From NCBI RefSeq assembly GCF_003925875.1, contig NZ_AP019309.1, positions 310,001 to 374,000 on the forward strand: DNA of 64,000 bases, written 5' to 3'. The translations under genes were made by a program, and so were the position numbers. The stretch is from Intestinibaculum porci. GTDB lineage: Bacteria; Bacillota_I; Bacilli_A; Erysipelotrichales; Coprobacillaceae. This document shows positions 25,927 through 33,221 of this stretch, piece after piece; position 1 is the stretch's first letter, and each line of letters begins with the position of its first letter. The notes under the pieces were generated by a model. It made no database searches, was not told the origin of the DNA, and saw only the letters and a list, made by a program, of their open reading frames with translations.

Positions 25927-26592
25927 ATGAAACATAATAAAGTACGTAAAAAAAGAGCGCGCACCATCAATATCAAGCCTTTTCTCGTGGCGGCGATCGT
26001 TATTGCCTTAGTTTATGCTTATAGCTATTTTAGTACTCTCCAGTACCAGTATACGATCACTAATGGCGCTTTAACAATGAATCATTATACAGTGACTCAA
26101 AACTATTTAACGAAAAATGCTTATTCCAGACCAGGCATTGCTTTAAGAAAAGTCAATGGGGTGGTTGTCCATTATACTGCTAATAAAAACTCTACAGCTA
26201 AAGAGAATCGGGATTACTTTGAATCCTTAGCCACAAATCATAAAACCCATGCTTCAAGTCATTTTATTATTGATAGTGATGGCTCAATTCTTCAATGTAT
26301 TCCCTTAACAGAAATCTCTTATGCTTCCAATTCAAGAAATGTGGATACCATTTCGATTGAATGCTGCTACGAGGATGATAGCGGCAAGTTCACCAGAGCG
26401 ACTTATACTTCACTTATTGCATTAGTGAAAGCTTTGATGAATCAGTATCACTTAGATGCTAATGATGTGATTCGTCATTATGATATTACCGGGAAGCTTT
26501 GTCCGATCTATTTTGTCCGTAATCCGGATGAATGGTTAGCCTTTAAAAAGCGTCTTGATCAGTGGTCAATATTCGGAATTGTATACTTTTAA
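25927..26592 (+). CDS. N-acetylmuramoyl-L-alanine amidase (amidase_2)
   Basis: A 221-residue cell-wall hydrolase with an N-terminal membrane helix (about 17-36) and a zinc amidase_2/PGRP domain outside. Metal ligands are seen as His in VVHYTANK, His in VIRHYDITGKLCP, and the Cys of that same motif. The SSHFIIDSDGSILQ and SISIECC-like strands belong to the fold. It should cut the MurNAc-L-Ala bond of peptidoglycan. The ATG follows AAGGAAGTGAAG. Expressed alone. Confidence 0.9.
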   Translation: MKHNKVRKKRARTINIKPFLVAAIVIALVYAYSYFSTLQYQYTITNGALTMNHYTVTQNYLTKNAYSRPGIALRKVNGVVVHYTANKNSTAKENRDYFESLATNHKTHASSHFIIDSDGSILQCIPLTEISYASNSRNVDTISIECCYEDDSGKFTRATYTSLIALVKALMNQYHLDANDVIRHYDITGKLCPIYFVRNPDEWLAFKKRLDQWSIFGIVYF

Positions 26593-26711
26593 GCTTAACT
26601 ATAAGGATTTTGTATAACAAATGTAAAATAGTAGAAAGTGGAATTATGACCATATTAAGAGTATAAATTTAATTGTTAAATTGTGAACGTGAAAAAACTT
26701 GAGAAAGAAGT

Positions 26712-26759
26712 TGAAAGCGTTTAAAAAAGTGTTGATAGCAAACGAAAATGTGATATAAT
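26712..26759 (+). promoter_or_regulatory. ptsH promoter with upstream cre-like site
   Basis: TTGATA (26732-26737) and extended TATAAT (26754-26759) with a 16-bp spacer. TGAAAGCGTTTAAA at 26712-26725 fits the CcpA cre consensus with one mismatch and lies just upstream of the -35, the place typical of CcpA-activated promoters. Confidence 0.6.
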
Positions 26760-26787
26760 AAATTCATATTCAAGGAGGAATTATTCA

Positions 26788-27063
26788 ATGGAAAAATTTA
26801 GTTTTACAGTTATCGATCCAGTTGGATTACATGCTAGACCAGCAACAATCTTAGTTAACCAGGCAAGCAAATTTGCTTCTAATGTTAAGTTATTATATAA
26901 CGGAAAAGAAGTTAACTTAAAATCTATCATGGGTGTTATGTCTTTAGGTGTACCAACTAAAGCTACTGTTGAAATTCAGGCTGAAGGCGACGACGAAAAA
27001 GATGCAATCGATTCAATCAAGAAAGTCGTTGTTGAACAGAAAGTCGCTGAAGAAGTAGAATAA
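26788..27063 (+). CDS. ptsH: Phosphocarrier protein HPr
   Basis: General PTS phosphocarrier, 91 residues. Catalytic His15 lies in GLHARPA and the HPr-kinase target Ser46 in [12 protein letters not shown], so both the sugar-transport and the CcpA-signalling roles are possible. The ATG follows AAGGAGGAA. Enzyme I is not adjacent; the gene is bounded by its own promoter and a terminator, unlike the common ptsHI operon. Confidence 0.97.
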   Translation: MEKFSFTVIDPVGLHARPATILVNQASKFASNVKLLYNGKEVNLKSIMGVMSLGVPTKATVEIQAEGDDEKDAIDSIKKVVVEQKVAEEVE

Positions 27064-27082
27064 TTTATACAATGACATAATG

Positions 27083-27115
27083 ATAAAAGAGGAGCTTAGG
27101 CCCCTCTTTTTTGTT
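27083..27115. terminator. Terminator after ptsH
   Basis: AAAAGAGG and CCTCTTTT arms with a T-run; the A-rich left flank could also serve the convergent gene. Confidence 0.75.
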
Positions 27116-27377
27116 AGAATTCTATTTCTGCTTCCACATCATCAAGTAATGCTAATAAGTTATGAACATAACGATCACGACTGAATGGTTCCTGAGTCGT
27201 CATAATATTGATGGATTCCTGGTAGATGACCTTCGCAATCTTTTCTTTTGCTTTCTTTTCATCTAATCCTCTGGTTAATAAAGTTTCATAAACGGTTTTT
27301 GCTTCCTTTGGATTCTCGGTCGTAATCTGTTCATTGACCGCTGTTAAGAGTTCATTTAATAATTGTTTATTCATCAT
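27114..27377 (-). CDS. Small hypothetical protein, helical
   Basis: An 87-residue soluble protein predicted to be all alpha-helical (NEQITTENPKEAKTVYETLL, DEKKAKEKIAKVIYQESI). I recognise similar short conserved proteins in Firmicutes but no named function. The start codon (ATG 27377, with a second ATG next to it) lies inside the 3' end of the upstream HD-domain gene behind GAGGAG, so the pair is translationally coupled and may act together. Confidence 0.68.
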   Translation of the reverse strand: MMNKQLLNELLTAVNEQITTENPKEAKTVYETLLTRGLDEKKAKEKIAKVIYQESINIMTTQEPFSRDRYVHNLLALLDDVEAEIEF

Positions 27378-27978
27378 TGTTCTCCTCATGTTTTTGAATG
27401 TTTTCTAAAAAATACGTTGCTTCCATATCGGCAGTACTTAAGGCAAAGGCTAATGGATATTTATTAAAGGCCTGACCAACCTGACTGTCTGATTCGGTGG
27501 AAGAAAAGCCCATATGATAGCGGATCGCCATCGCTTCGGCAGCGGTTAAAGGAATATAATGCTGGATCATAAAGACACTCTTTTCCCCATGACCATAAGG
27601 GAAGGGGTCTTCAAACACATAATAAGGGACCTGTTGCCACGCGCCATTGATCTTCTTGTTTTTCGTATCAGTTTTATACACATTACACTTGCATAAATCA
27701 TGCAGTAAAGCGATGATCGCAATGGTTTCTTCACTGACATCAAGTTCATAGATTTCTTTCACGCGGGGGCGTGATAAATAGTCTTTTAAACAGTCATACA
27801 CCTGCAAAGAGTGTTCACATAAGCCGCCTTCATAAGCGCCATGATAACGGGTACTTGCCGGGGCGGTAAAGAAGTCTGATTTATTGATGATGTAGTTTAA
27901 AAGATGTTCACTGTTACGCCGTTTGATATAAGTCTCAAATAACGAGATAAATCTTTCTTTGTTCTTTTCGATATCCAT
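27367..27978 (-). CDS. HD-domain protein, putative phosphohydrolase
   Basis: A 203-residue cytoplasmic protein with an HD-type metal site: an early His in CEHSLQVYD, then the paired LLHDLCK, then later His residues in GHGEKS and IRYHMG. This arrangement fits HD nucleases and phosphohydrolases such as YhaM-like or OrnHD proteins. ATG 27978 follows GAGGTGAAAG; an upstream in-frame start is unlikely. The substrate (nucleotide or RNA) is not clear. It precedes and overlaps the small helical gene at 27114. Confidence 0.8.
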   Translation of the reverse strand: MDIEKNKERFISLFETYIKRRNSEHLLNYIINKSDFFTAPASTRYHGAYEGGLCEHSLQVYDCLKDYLSRPRVKEIYELDVSEETIAIIALLHDLCKCNVYKTDTKNKKINGAWQQVPYYVFEDPFPYGHGEKSVFMIQHYIPLTAAEAMAIRYHMGFSSTESDSQVGQAFNKYPLAFALSTADMEATYFLENIQKHEENNDE

Positions 27979-28075
27979 ATCTTTCACCTCACCTAAGTAT
28001 AGCATAAAAGACATGTTATCTCATTAGTATTGTGATCATCTTAAAAAGTGAGTACAATTGTCGTGGGTGATAATA

Positions 28076-28570
28076 ATGAGTAAAAAGAAAAAGATTAAAA
28101 CAAATGCATTACGCTTATTAGATCGTGATCATATTCCTTATCGGGTTGAAGAATATGAATATGATGATGAACATTTAAGCGGGGAACATATTATTGATCA
28201 GGTCTCTTTAGAGGCGCCGGATATTTATAAGACTTTGGTCTTACAGGCGGATGATGATCATCAGTATCTTGTTTGCTGCATTCCGGTGTTAGAAAGTATT
28301 GATTTAAAGAAACTTGCTAAGCTTTCCGGACATAAGAAAGTGGAAATGATCCATATGAAAGATTTACTTAATACCACTGGTTATATCCGTGGCGGCTGTT
28401 CGCCAGTGGGGATGAAAAAACAGTTTCCAACTTATTTTGATGCGACCATTACAAAGAATCGTGAGATTGCTTTATCGGCAGGCAAACGTGGTTATCAGAT
28501 GATTGTTAACTCTTTAACGATTGTGGATTATACAAAAGCGACGGTTGGTGATGTGCTAAAAGAAGATTAA
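28076..28570 (+). CDS. ybaK: Cys-tRNA deacylase, YbaK/EbsC type
   Basis: A 164-residue trans-editing factor that hydrolyses Cys-tRNA(Pro) made in error by prolyl-tRNA synthetase. The fold's signals are YKTLVLQADDDHQYLVCCIP, KKLAKLSGHKKVEM, and the substrate loop TGYIRGGCSPVGMKK. Length fits the family. ATG 28076 follows GGGTGATAAT; an earlier TTG is rejected. The gene is monocistronic. A more distant relative lies at 40501. Confidence 0.9.
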   Translation: MSKKKKIKTNALRLLDRDHIPYRVEEYEYDDEHLSGEHIIDQVSLEAPDIYKTLVLQADDDHQYLVCCIPVLESIDLKKLAKLSGHKKVEMIHMKDLLNTTGYIRGGCSPVGMKKQFPTYFDATITKNREIALSAGKRGYQMIVNSLTIVDYTKATVGDVLKED

Positions 28571-28673
28571 TTACATCATTTAAAATACGAAGAAAAAAAT
28601 TTTTTCGACTTGGAAGCGTTTTATATACAAACCGTTTCTAAATTTTGTTATAATGGGCGTAGAGGTGACAATA

Positions 28674-30359
28674 ATGGATTATAAAGCAAATTATGAAAAA
28701 TGGTTAAACTTCGAGGGTTTAGATGCTTCCCTCAAAAATGAATTAAAGAGCATGGATGAAAGCACTAAGGAAGATGCTTTCTATAAGAATATTGAATTCG
28801 GTACAGCCGGGATGCGTGGCTTACTTGGTGCCGGCACTAACAGAATGAACATTTACATGATCCGTAAGGCTAATGTTGGTTTTGCAAAATGGATTCTGGA
28901 ACAGCCTGATGGAGCTAACCGTGGCGTTGCAATCTCTTATGATAACCGCCATATGTCTTATATCTTCGCTAATGAATCTGCCAAAGTATTAGCTGGTTTC
29001 GGTATTAAGACTTACTTAATGGAATCATTAAGACCAACACCTGAATTATCATTCGCAGTAAGATATTTCAAATGTGCTGGCGGGATTATGATTACAGCTT
29101 CTCATAACCCAGCTGAATACAACGGATATAAAGTTTATGATGATACAGGCTGTCAGTTAATTCCTGAATGGGCTGATCAGGTTACTAAATATGTCAATGA
29201 AGTAGAAGATGAATTAACAGTTAAAGTGCCTTCAAGTGATGAAGCTTTTGATTACATCAACTGGGTTGGCGAAGAAGTTGACAAAGCTTACTATGATGCC
29301 GTTAAGACTTGTGAAATCAACCCTGGCTTAGATAAATCAGATTTCAAGATCGTTTACTCACCACAGCATGGTGCTGATAACTGGCCAGTTCGTACCGTAC
29401 TTCGTGATTTAGGTTATGATTTAGTGCCAGTATTATGTCAGTGTGCCCCAGATCCTGATTATACAAACACCAAATCACCAAACCCAGAAGTCCCATCTTC
29501 TTATGAAGAAGCGATCAAAGTCGCTAAGAAAGTTGATGCTGATGTCATCGCTATTACTGACCCAGATGGTGACCGTTTAGGTGTTGTTGCTAAACATAAT
29601 GGTGAATATGTCTTAATGTCAGGTAACCAGAGTGCTGCGGTTTATCTGGAATACATCTTATCGCAGTTAAAGAAGCAAGGTAAATTACCAAGCAATGCGG
29701 TGATGTATAACACGATCGTTACATCTGATTTAGGTGAATTAGTTGCCCGCAGCTACGGTGTTGATGTAGAAAAGACATTAACTGGTTTCAAATTCATTGG
29801 TGATAAGATCAGAAAATACGAAAAGACTGGTGAAAAACAGTTCATCTTCGGTTATGAAGAATCATATGGCTGCGTTGTTAAACCATTCGTTCGTGATAAA
29901 GATGCCGTTCAGGCCGTATTATTAGCTGCTGAATGTGGTAACTTCTATAAGAAACAGGGCAAAGATTTAATCGATGTCTTAAATGAATTATATGCAAAAC
30001 ATGGTACTTTCAAAGAATCACAGATCGCTTTAGCAAAAGCTGGTGTTGAAGGCGCTAAGAGAATCCAGGAAATTATGGCTACTTTACGTGCTGATCATCC
30101 AACTCAGATTGGTGATTACAAAGTCACTTTAGCAGAAGATTATCAGGAATCTAAACGCAGTGATGGTACAACAATCGATTTACCAAAATCTAATGTCTTA
30201 AAATACTACTTAGAAGATGGTTCATGGATTGCCGCTCGTCCATCAGGAACAGAACCAAAATGTAAGTTCTATTTCTCAATTAAAGGTAAAGATGCCGATG
30301 ATGCAGCGGCTAAGACTGAAAAACTTCAGAAAGCAATGATGGCATTAATTGGTGAATAA
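28674..30359 (+). CDS. pgcA: Alpha-phosphoglucomutase / phosphomannomutase
   Basis: A 561-residue enzyme interconverting glucose-1-phosphate and glucose-6-phosphate, feeding UDP-glucose for wall and lipoteichoic acid synthesis. The serine phosphorylation loop is TASHNPAEYNGYK, the metal loop DPDGDRLG, the sugar-binding GYEESYG and the phosphate-binding RPSGTEPKCKFY. ATG 28674 follows GAGGTGACAAT, and TATAAT with upstream TGT lies at 28648. The gene name follows the Bacillus orthologue; the enzyme class is certain, the sugar preference is by family. Confidence 0.94.
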   Translation: MDYKANYEKWLNFEGLDASLKNELKSMDESTKEDAFYKNIEFGTAGMRGLLGAGTNRMNIYMIRKANVGFAKWILEQPDGANRGVAISYDNRHMSYIFANESAKVLAGFGIKTYLMESLRPTPELSFAVRYFKCAGGIMITASHNPAEYNGYKVYDDTGCQLIPEWADQVTKYVNEVEDELTVKVPSSDEAFDYINWVGEEVDKAYYDAVKTCEINPGLDKSDFKIVYSPQHGADNWPVRTVLRDLGYDLVPVLCQCAPDPDYTNTKSPNPEVPSSYEEAIKVAKKVDADVIAITDPDGDRLGVVAKHNGEYVLMSGNQSAAVYLEYILSQLKKQGKLPSNAVMYNTIVTSDLGELVARSYGVDVEKTLTGFKFIGDKIRKYEKTGEKQFIFGYEESYGCVVKPFVRDKDAVQAVLLAAECGNFYKKQGKDLIDVLNELYAKHGTFKESQIALAKAGVEGAKRIQEIMATLRADHPTQIGDYKVTLAEDYQESKRSDGTTIDLPKSNVLKYYLEDGSWIAARPSGTEPKCKFYFSIKGKDADDAAAKTEKLQKAMMALIGE

Positions 30360-30364
30360 TATTT

Positions 30365-30387
30365 AGGAGTCAACAGTGTTGACTCCT
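30365..30387 (+). terminator. 10-bp hairpin after phosphoglucomutase
   Basis: AGGAGTCAAC and GTTGACTCCT around AGT form a perfect stem, but only CTT follows, so it may be a leaky terminator or an mRNA end-protector. Confidence 0.5.
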
Positions 30388-30405
30388 CTTAAGTAGGTGA
30401 CAAAT

Positions 30406-30681
30406 TTGAAAAAATTAAAACGTGTTCAGATGATGGTAGCGATCACGCCCAAAGTCAGTATGGCTTTAGCGGTTATTGCCTGTATCTTTTATCTGATTGG
30501 GATGAAAGCAAGTGCTTATATTGTCATTGGGGCGATTGCCGTACTACTTGTCATCTATCTTATTCTTTGCCTGACAGCTTGGCGCTGTCCTCATTGTCAT
30601 CAATATCTTCCTACTAAAAATGCCGGTAAGATAACGAAATGTCCAGCCTGCAATAAGAATATTTTTGATGAAGATGAATAA
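30406..30681 (+). CDS. Small membrane protein with C-terminal zinc ribbon
   Basis: A 91-residue protein with two membrane helices (about 15-33 and 38-60) followed by a cytoplasmic zinc-ribbon-like tail: CPHC then CPAC, 18 residues apart. I place the start at TTG 30406 because AGGTGA lies seven bases ahead; GTG 30397 overlaps that ribosome site. It follows phosphoglucomutase by 46 bases and may be read from the same transcript. Function unknown. Confidence 0.7.
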   Translation: MKKLKRVQMMVAITPKVSMALAVIACIFYLIGMKASAYIVIGAIAVLLVIYLILCLTAWRCPHCHQYLPTKNAGKITKCPACNKNIFDEDE

Positions 30682-30712
30682 CTGTAATGCCTTCGGGCAC
30701 TACAGTTTTTTC
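30681..30712 (+). terminator. Terminator of the zinc-ribbon gene
   Basis: ACTGTA-TGCC, a TTCG loop, GGCA-TACAGT and six T. Confidence 0.88.
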
Positions 30713-30784
30713 TTGTATAAAAATGTTTCATATTTTTAAGTGGCGTATAGATAATTAAATATCGCTTGTCGTAAAAGAATATGT

Positions 30785-30849
30785 TATAATGGATAAGCAG
30801 GAGTTGAGAAGGGGAAATCCTTTAACCACTTCATAAAATATGTTACAAT
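30785..30849 (+). promoter_or_regulatory. Two -10 boxes upstream of tRNA-Arg
   Basis: Extended TGT-TATAAT ends at 30790 and extended TGT-TACAAT at 30844-30849. The second would start transcription about eight bases before the tRNA; the first would give a 60-base leader. No other gene is seen between 30713 and 30857. Confidence 0.5.
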
Positions 30850-30857
30850 AAGGACAT

Positions 30858-30932
30858 GTCCTCATAGCGTAATGGATAGCGCATCGGCCTCCGGAGCCGA
30901 ACGTGCGGGTTCGAATCCCGCTGAGGGCACCA
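30858..30932 (+). tRNA. tRNA-Arg (anticodon CCG)
   Basis: Cloverleaf: acceptor GTCCTCA/TGAGGGC (one G-T pair), anticodon stem TCGGC/GCCGA around CTCCGGA giving CCG (reads CGG), T arm GCGGG-TTCGAAT-CCCGC, and encoded CCA at 30930-30932. A hairpin terminator follows. Confidence 0.95.
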
Positions 30933-30943
30933 TTTTACAAGTG

Positions 30944-30974
30944 AAGAGCGAAAGCTCTTTTTTTTTTTTTTTTT
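30944..30974 (+). terminator. Terminator of tRNA-Arg
   Basis: AAGAGC-GAAA-GCTCTT followed by a run of more than 15 T. The same 16-base hairpin closes tRNA-Gln at 42609. Confidence 0.92.
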
Positions 30975-30976
30975 AT

Positions 30977-30998
30977 TATGTGACAAAACTGTCACATA
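30977..30998. repeat. 22-bp perfect dyad upstream of the structured RNA
   Basis: TATGTGACA, AAAC, TGTCACATA: a perfect 9-bp inverted repeat. It could be an operator over the promoter of the RNA that follows, or the first hairpin of that RNA. Confidence 0.6.
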
Positions 30999-31010
30999 TA
31001 GAAATATTAG

Positions 31011-31204
31011 GCGCAGGCTTGCCTGCGCAATTCTGAAGCGTGAATGACCGTATGGACTGAAGCGCGGCAGAATGTTAAGCCGGGAGCCGGTGTCAGAGGC
31101 AAAGGGACGCCAAAGTGACCTCGCATGGTGGTCCGCCTGACTAGCCTTCGGGTGAAAGGGAAAAGAGGCCTCGTTCAAACGTGCGTCAGCACGTTTTGGC
31201 GAGG
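31011..31204 (+). ncRNA. GC-rich structured non-coding RNA candidate
   Basis: About 190 bases with no convincing reading frame and a GC content I count as about 58% over 31021-31200, well above the neighbours. Paired segments: GCGCAGGC/GCCTGCGC (31011-31028), ATTCTG/CAGAAT (31030/31068), GTCA-GGC/GCC-TGAC (31092/31135) enclosing GGAC/GTCC, and CCTCG/CGAGG (31169/31200) enclosing AAACGTGC/GCACGTTT. A-rich single strands lie between helices, and CTGAAGCG is repeated 24 bases apart. It does not look like RNase P, SRP, tmRNA or a riboswitch class I know. Strand and ends are inferred; it may extend to the hairpin at 31248-31263. Confidence 0.62.
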
Positions 31205-31247
31205 TAGTTCACTTGTCTGCCACGAGGTAAATAAGAAGAAAAACTGC

Positions 31248-31263
31248 TGTCTAGTTCTAGACA
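31248..31263. repeat. Short hairpin downstream of the structured RNA
   Basis: TGTCTAG-TT-CTAGACA, a perfect 7-bp stem without a T-run. It could mark the 3' end of the RNA. Confidence 0.45.
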
Positions 31264-31267
31264 AAAT

Positions 31268-31293
31268 AAAAAGAGACACATGATGTGCCTCTT
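31268..31293 (-). terminator. Terminator of the minus-strand membrane gene
   Basis: On the minus strand AAGAGGCACA and TGTGTCTCTT (one mismatch) are followed by TTTATTTT; the stem begins at the stop codon. Confidence 0.75.
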
Positions 31294-31783
31294 AACTGCG
31301 TCTGGAGATTGCTCGTCTTAAAACAGGGATATCCACAAAACGGGTTGAGAATTTAAATGACTTTTGTGAATAGACAAAAGACAATTCATGATGATAGTTG
31401 AGATCGACTTTTTTCATCTTACGATAATCGACTAACATTCTTCCCACTAACATTGACTTTTGTCCTACTAAAGTGATGTTGGCGACCTGGAAAGAATAGA
31501 TCAGTGAATAAAGAGCAATCGCGGTAACGGCATTAAGATAATAGACCGCTTTGCCTTTCATTGCAAAGAGAATAGCTAAAATGGTACAGCCAATGAGGAT
31601 CACGATATGTAAAATACTGCCGACAATGTAGAAAACTTTTCCAGCGTTGGTTAAGGCGAATTTTAATGAGTGATCTCGTTTTTTTGTTTTATAAATTGTA
31701 ACGTAAACATTGATGATCATATAAGTAAAATAGGCCGCAATGATGATCATCAGTAATGTCATAAATTGATAAAATGAATCCAT
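31292..31783 (-). CDS. Two-helix membrane protein with cytoplasmic tail
   Basis: A 163-residue protein I do not recognise. Membrane helices lie at about 7-28 and 51-74, with a third weak hydrophobic stretch near 84-100. The C-terminal 60 residues are soluble and rich in Lys, Arg and Ser. I place the start at ATG 31783 behind AAGGAGT; an upstream in-frame ATG lacks a ribosome site. Monocistronic. Confidence 0.68.
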   Translation of the reverse strand: MDSFYQFMTLLMIIIAAYFTYMIINVYVTIYKTKKRDHSLKFALTNAGKVFYIVGSILHIVILIGCTILAILFAMKGKAVYYLNAVTAIALYSLIYSFQVANITLVGQKSMLVGRMLVDYRKMKKVDLNYHHELSFVYSQKSFKFSTRFVDIPVLRRAISRRS

Positions 31784-31906
31784 GATGAGACTCCTTCCTA
31801 TGTCATTAATTATACATGGAACCGCTTTAATATACAATTACAAATTCTTGACTATAGATTTCCTTACTATGAATCAGTATAATAGTGGGAAAAAGAGGTG
31901 GAAACT

Positions 31907-32620
31907 ATGTTAGAGAAAAAGCATAAAGTAGAATTTAGAGACTGTGATTTTGCGTCAAGGATCAAGATGAATGTCCTTTTTGAACTGTTTGCGGAGGTAG
32001 CGACAGCGGATGCTTTACAAACTGGGGTATGGCGTGAAGATCTGCAGGGGCAATGTGGCTGGATTGTCACAAAGCAGACATTAAAACTTTATGAGGATAT
32101 CTGTCTAGGCGATGAGATTACTATTACAACGCAATATATGAAGCCGAGTGCTGTTATTTTTCCACGATATTACAAGATCCTAAAAGAAGGAAAACTGATT
32201 GGTGAATGTTTCTCACAGTGGACGCTTTTTGATTTAGTGAAACGTCGCGTTGCCCGTCCGAAAAGTGTCGGCATTGTGATTCCGGAGTTAACGGAGAAGA
32301 TGACACCGCCAGAAAGGCTGATGCCGTTAGAAGAAGAAAGTGGGCAAACATATCATGTCCGCTATAGTGATATTGATATGAATGGACATCTCAATAATAC
32401 CCAGTATATTCGCATTGCTTATGATCTTTTGGAAATGGATTATTTAAAAAATCATCGTTTATGTGAATTATCCATTAATTATGAGAAAGAAGTTCCACCT
32501 TGTACAGCTTTACAATTAGCGATGAAACGAGAGAAAGATACATTTATGATTGAAGGGCGACAGGAGGAATCTTGCTTCCTTATTCGTTTGACATTTAGGG
32601 AGGCGCATGATCATGATTAA
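31907..32620 (+). CDS. Acyl-ACP thioesterase, FatA type
   Basis: A 237-residue double-hotdog thioesterase that releases fatty acids from acyl carrier protein. The first hotdog opens with KVEFRDCDFASRIKMNVLFELFAEVAT, the second with YHVRYSDIDMNGHLNNTQYIRI, whose Asp/Asn/His cluster is the catalytic region of the family. ATG 31907 follows AGAGGTGG. The next gene overlaps its end by eight bases. In anaerobic Firmicutes such enzymes tune membrane lipids or make free fatty acids. Confidence 0.9.
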   Translation: MLEKKHKVEFRDCDFASRIKMNVLFELFAEVATADALQTGVWREDLQGQCGWIVTKQTLKLYEDICLGDEITITTQYMKPSAVIFPRYYKILKEGKLIGECFSQWTLFDLVKRRVARPKSVGIVIPELTEKMTPPERLMPLEEESGQTYHVRYSDIDMNGHLNNTQYIRIAYDLLEMDYLKNHRLCELSINYEKEVPPCTALQLAMKREKDTFMIEGRQEESCFLIRLTFREAHDHD

Positions 32621-33221
32621 AGAAGTACCTTTTGTCACTTTTCAAATTGATGGGAAAGACTATTATGGCGGCAGTCAGGAATGGTATGATAACCGTTTTG
32701 CCCAAATGGCTGGCTGTAGTGCTGTTTTGGCGAGCAATCTTTTTTACTATTATACCGATCACTTGAATGTTTTGTATCCCGCTTACCGGGATACGATGGA
32801 TTTCTGGTTTGAAAAGAATAAACCAGGTCTGATTGGTTTCCCATACTTTATGAAGTTTACCCATAACTTTTTAGAAGAAATGGCTTATCGCCATGTTTCT
32901 TTAAAGGTGGATATGAAGAAGGGCGTCGCTTCTGTTGAAGAAGGCTGGTCTTTTGTGAAGAACGCCATTGATGATGGGCGCCCGGTGGGAATGTTAATAC
33001 TAACGCATACGGCAAAGGCGATTGATGAAGAAACCTGGCACTGGATGTGTATTACGGGGTATGATGATGTCAAAAAAGAAGTGATCATTTCTTCGGTTGG
33101 AGAAAGGATCACTATGAAGGCTGAGACATTGTTTAAGCCACATTTTAGAAATGTCGTAAAGATGTTAAGCTTTGTAAATCCGGAGGAAGATTACTCTTCA
33201 CAAGTAATTGTTCACCCGTAA
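32613..33221 (+). CDS. C39-like papain-fold protein
   Basis: A 202-residue cytoplasmic protein with a papain-like Cys/His arrangement: AGCSAVLASNLFYY near residue 35 (nucleophile Cys) and the His of WHWMCITGYDD near 145, as in C39-like peptidases and BtrH-type acyltransferases. ATG 32613 sits nine bases after AGGGAGG; the ATG six bases earlier is too close. Coupling to a thioesterase is unusual and suggests acyl or lipid-linked substrate. The 3' end overlaps the convergent rluD-like gene by 77 bases. Substrate unknown. Confidence 0.65.
   Translation: MIKEVPFVTFQIDGKDYYGGSQEWYDNRFAQMAGCSAVLASNLFYYYTDHLNVLYPAYRDTMDFWFEKNKPGLIGFPYFMKFTHNFLEEMAYRHVSLKVDMKKGVASVEEGWSFVKNAIDDGRPVGMLILTHTAKAIDEETWHWMCITGYDDVKKEVIISSVGERITMKAETLFKPHFRNVVKMLSFVNPEEDYSSQVIVHP

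Noticed and set aside
30843-31178. Minus-strand reading frame of 111 codons across tRNA-Arg and the structured RNA
   Set aside because: Its N-terminal part lies over RNA helices and its C-terminal part is the reverse of the tRNA, a well-known source of false protein entries; no ribosome site or codon bias.
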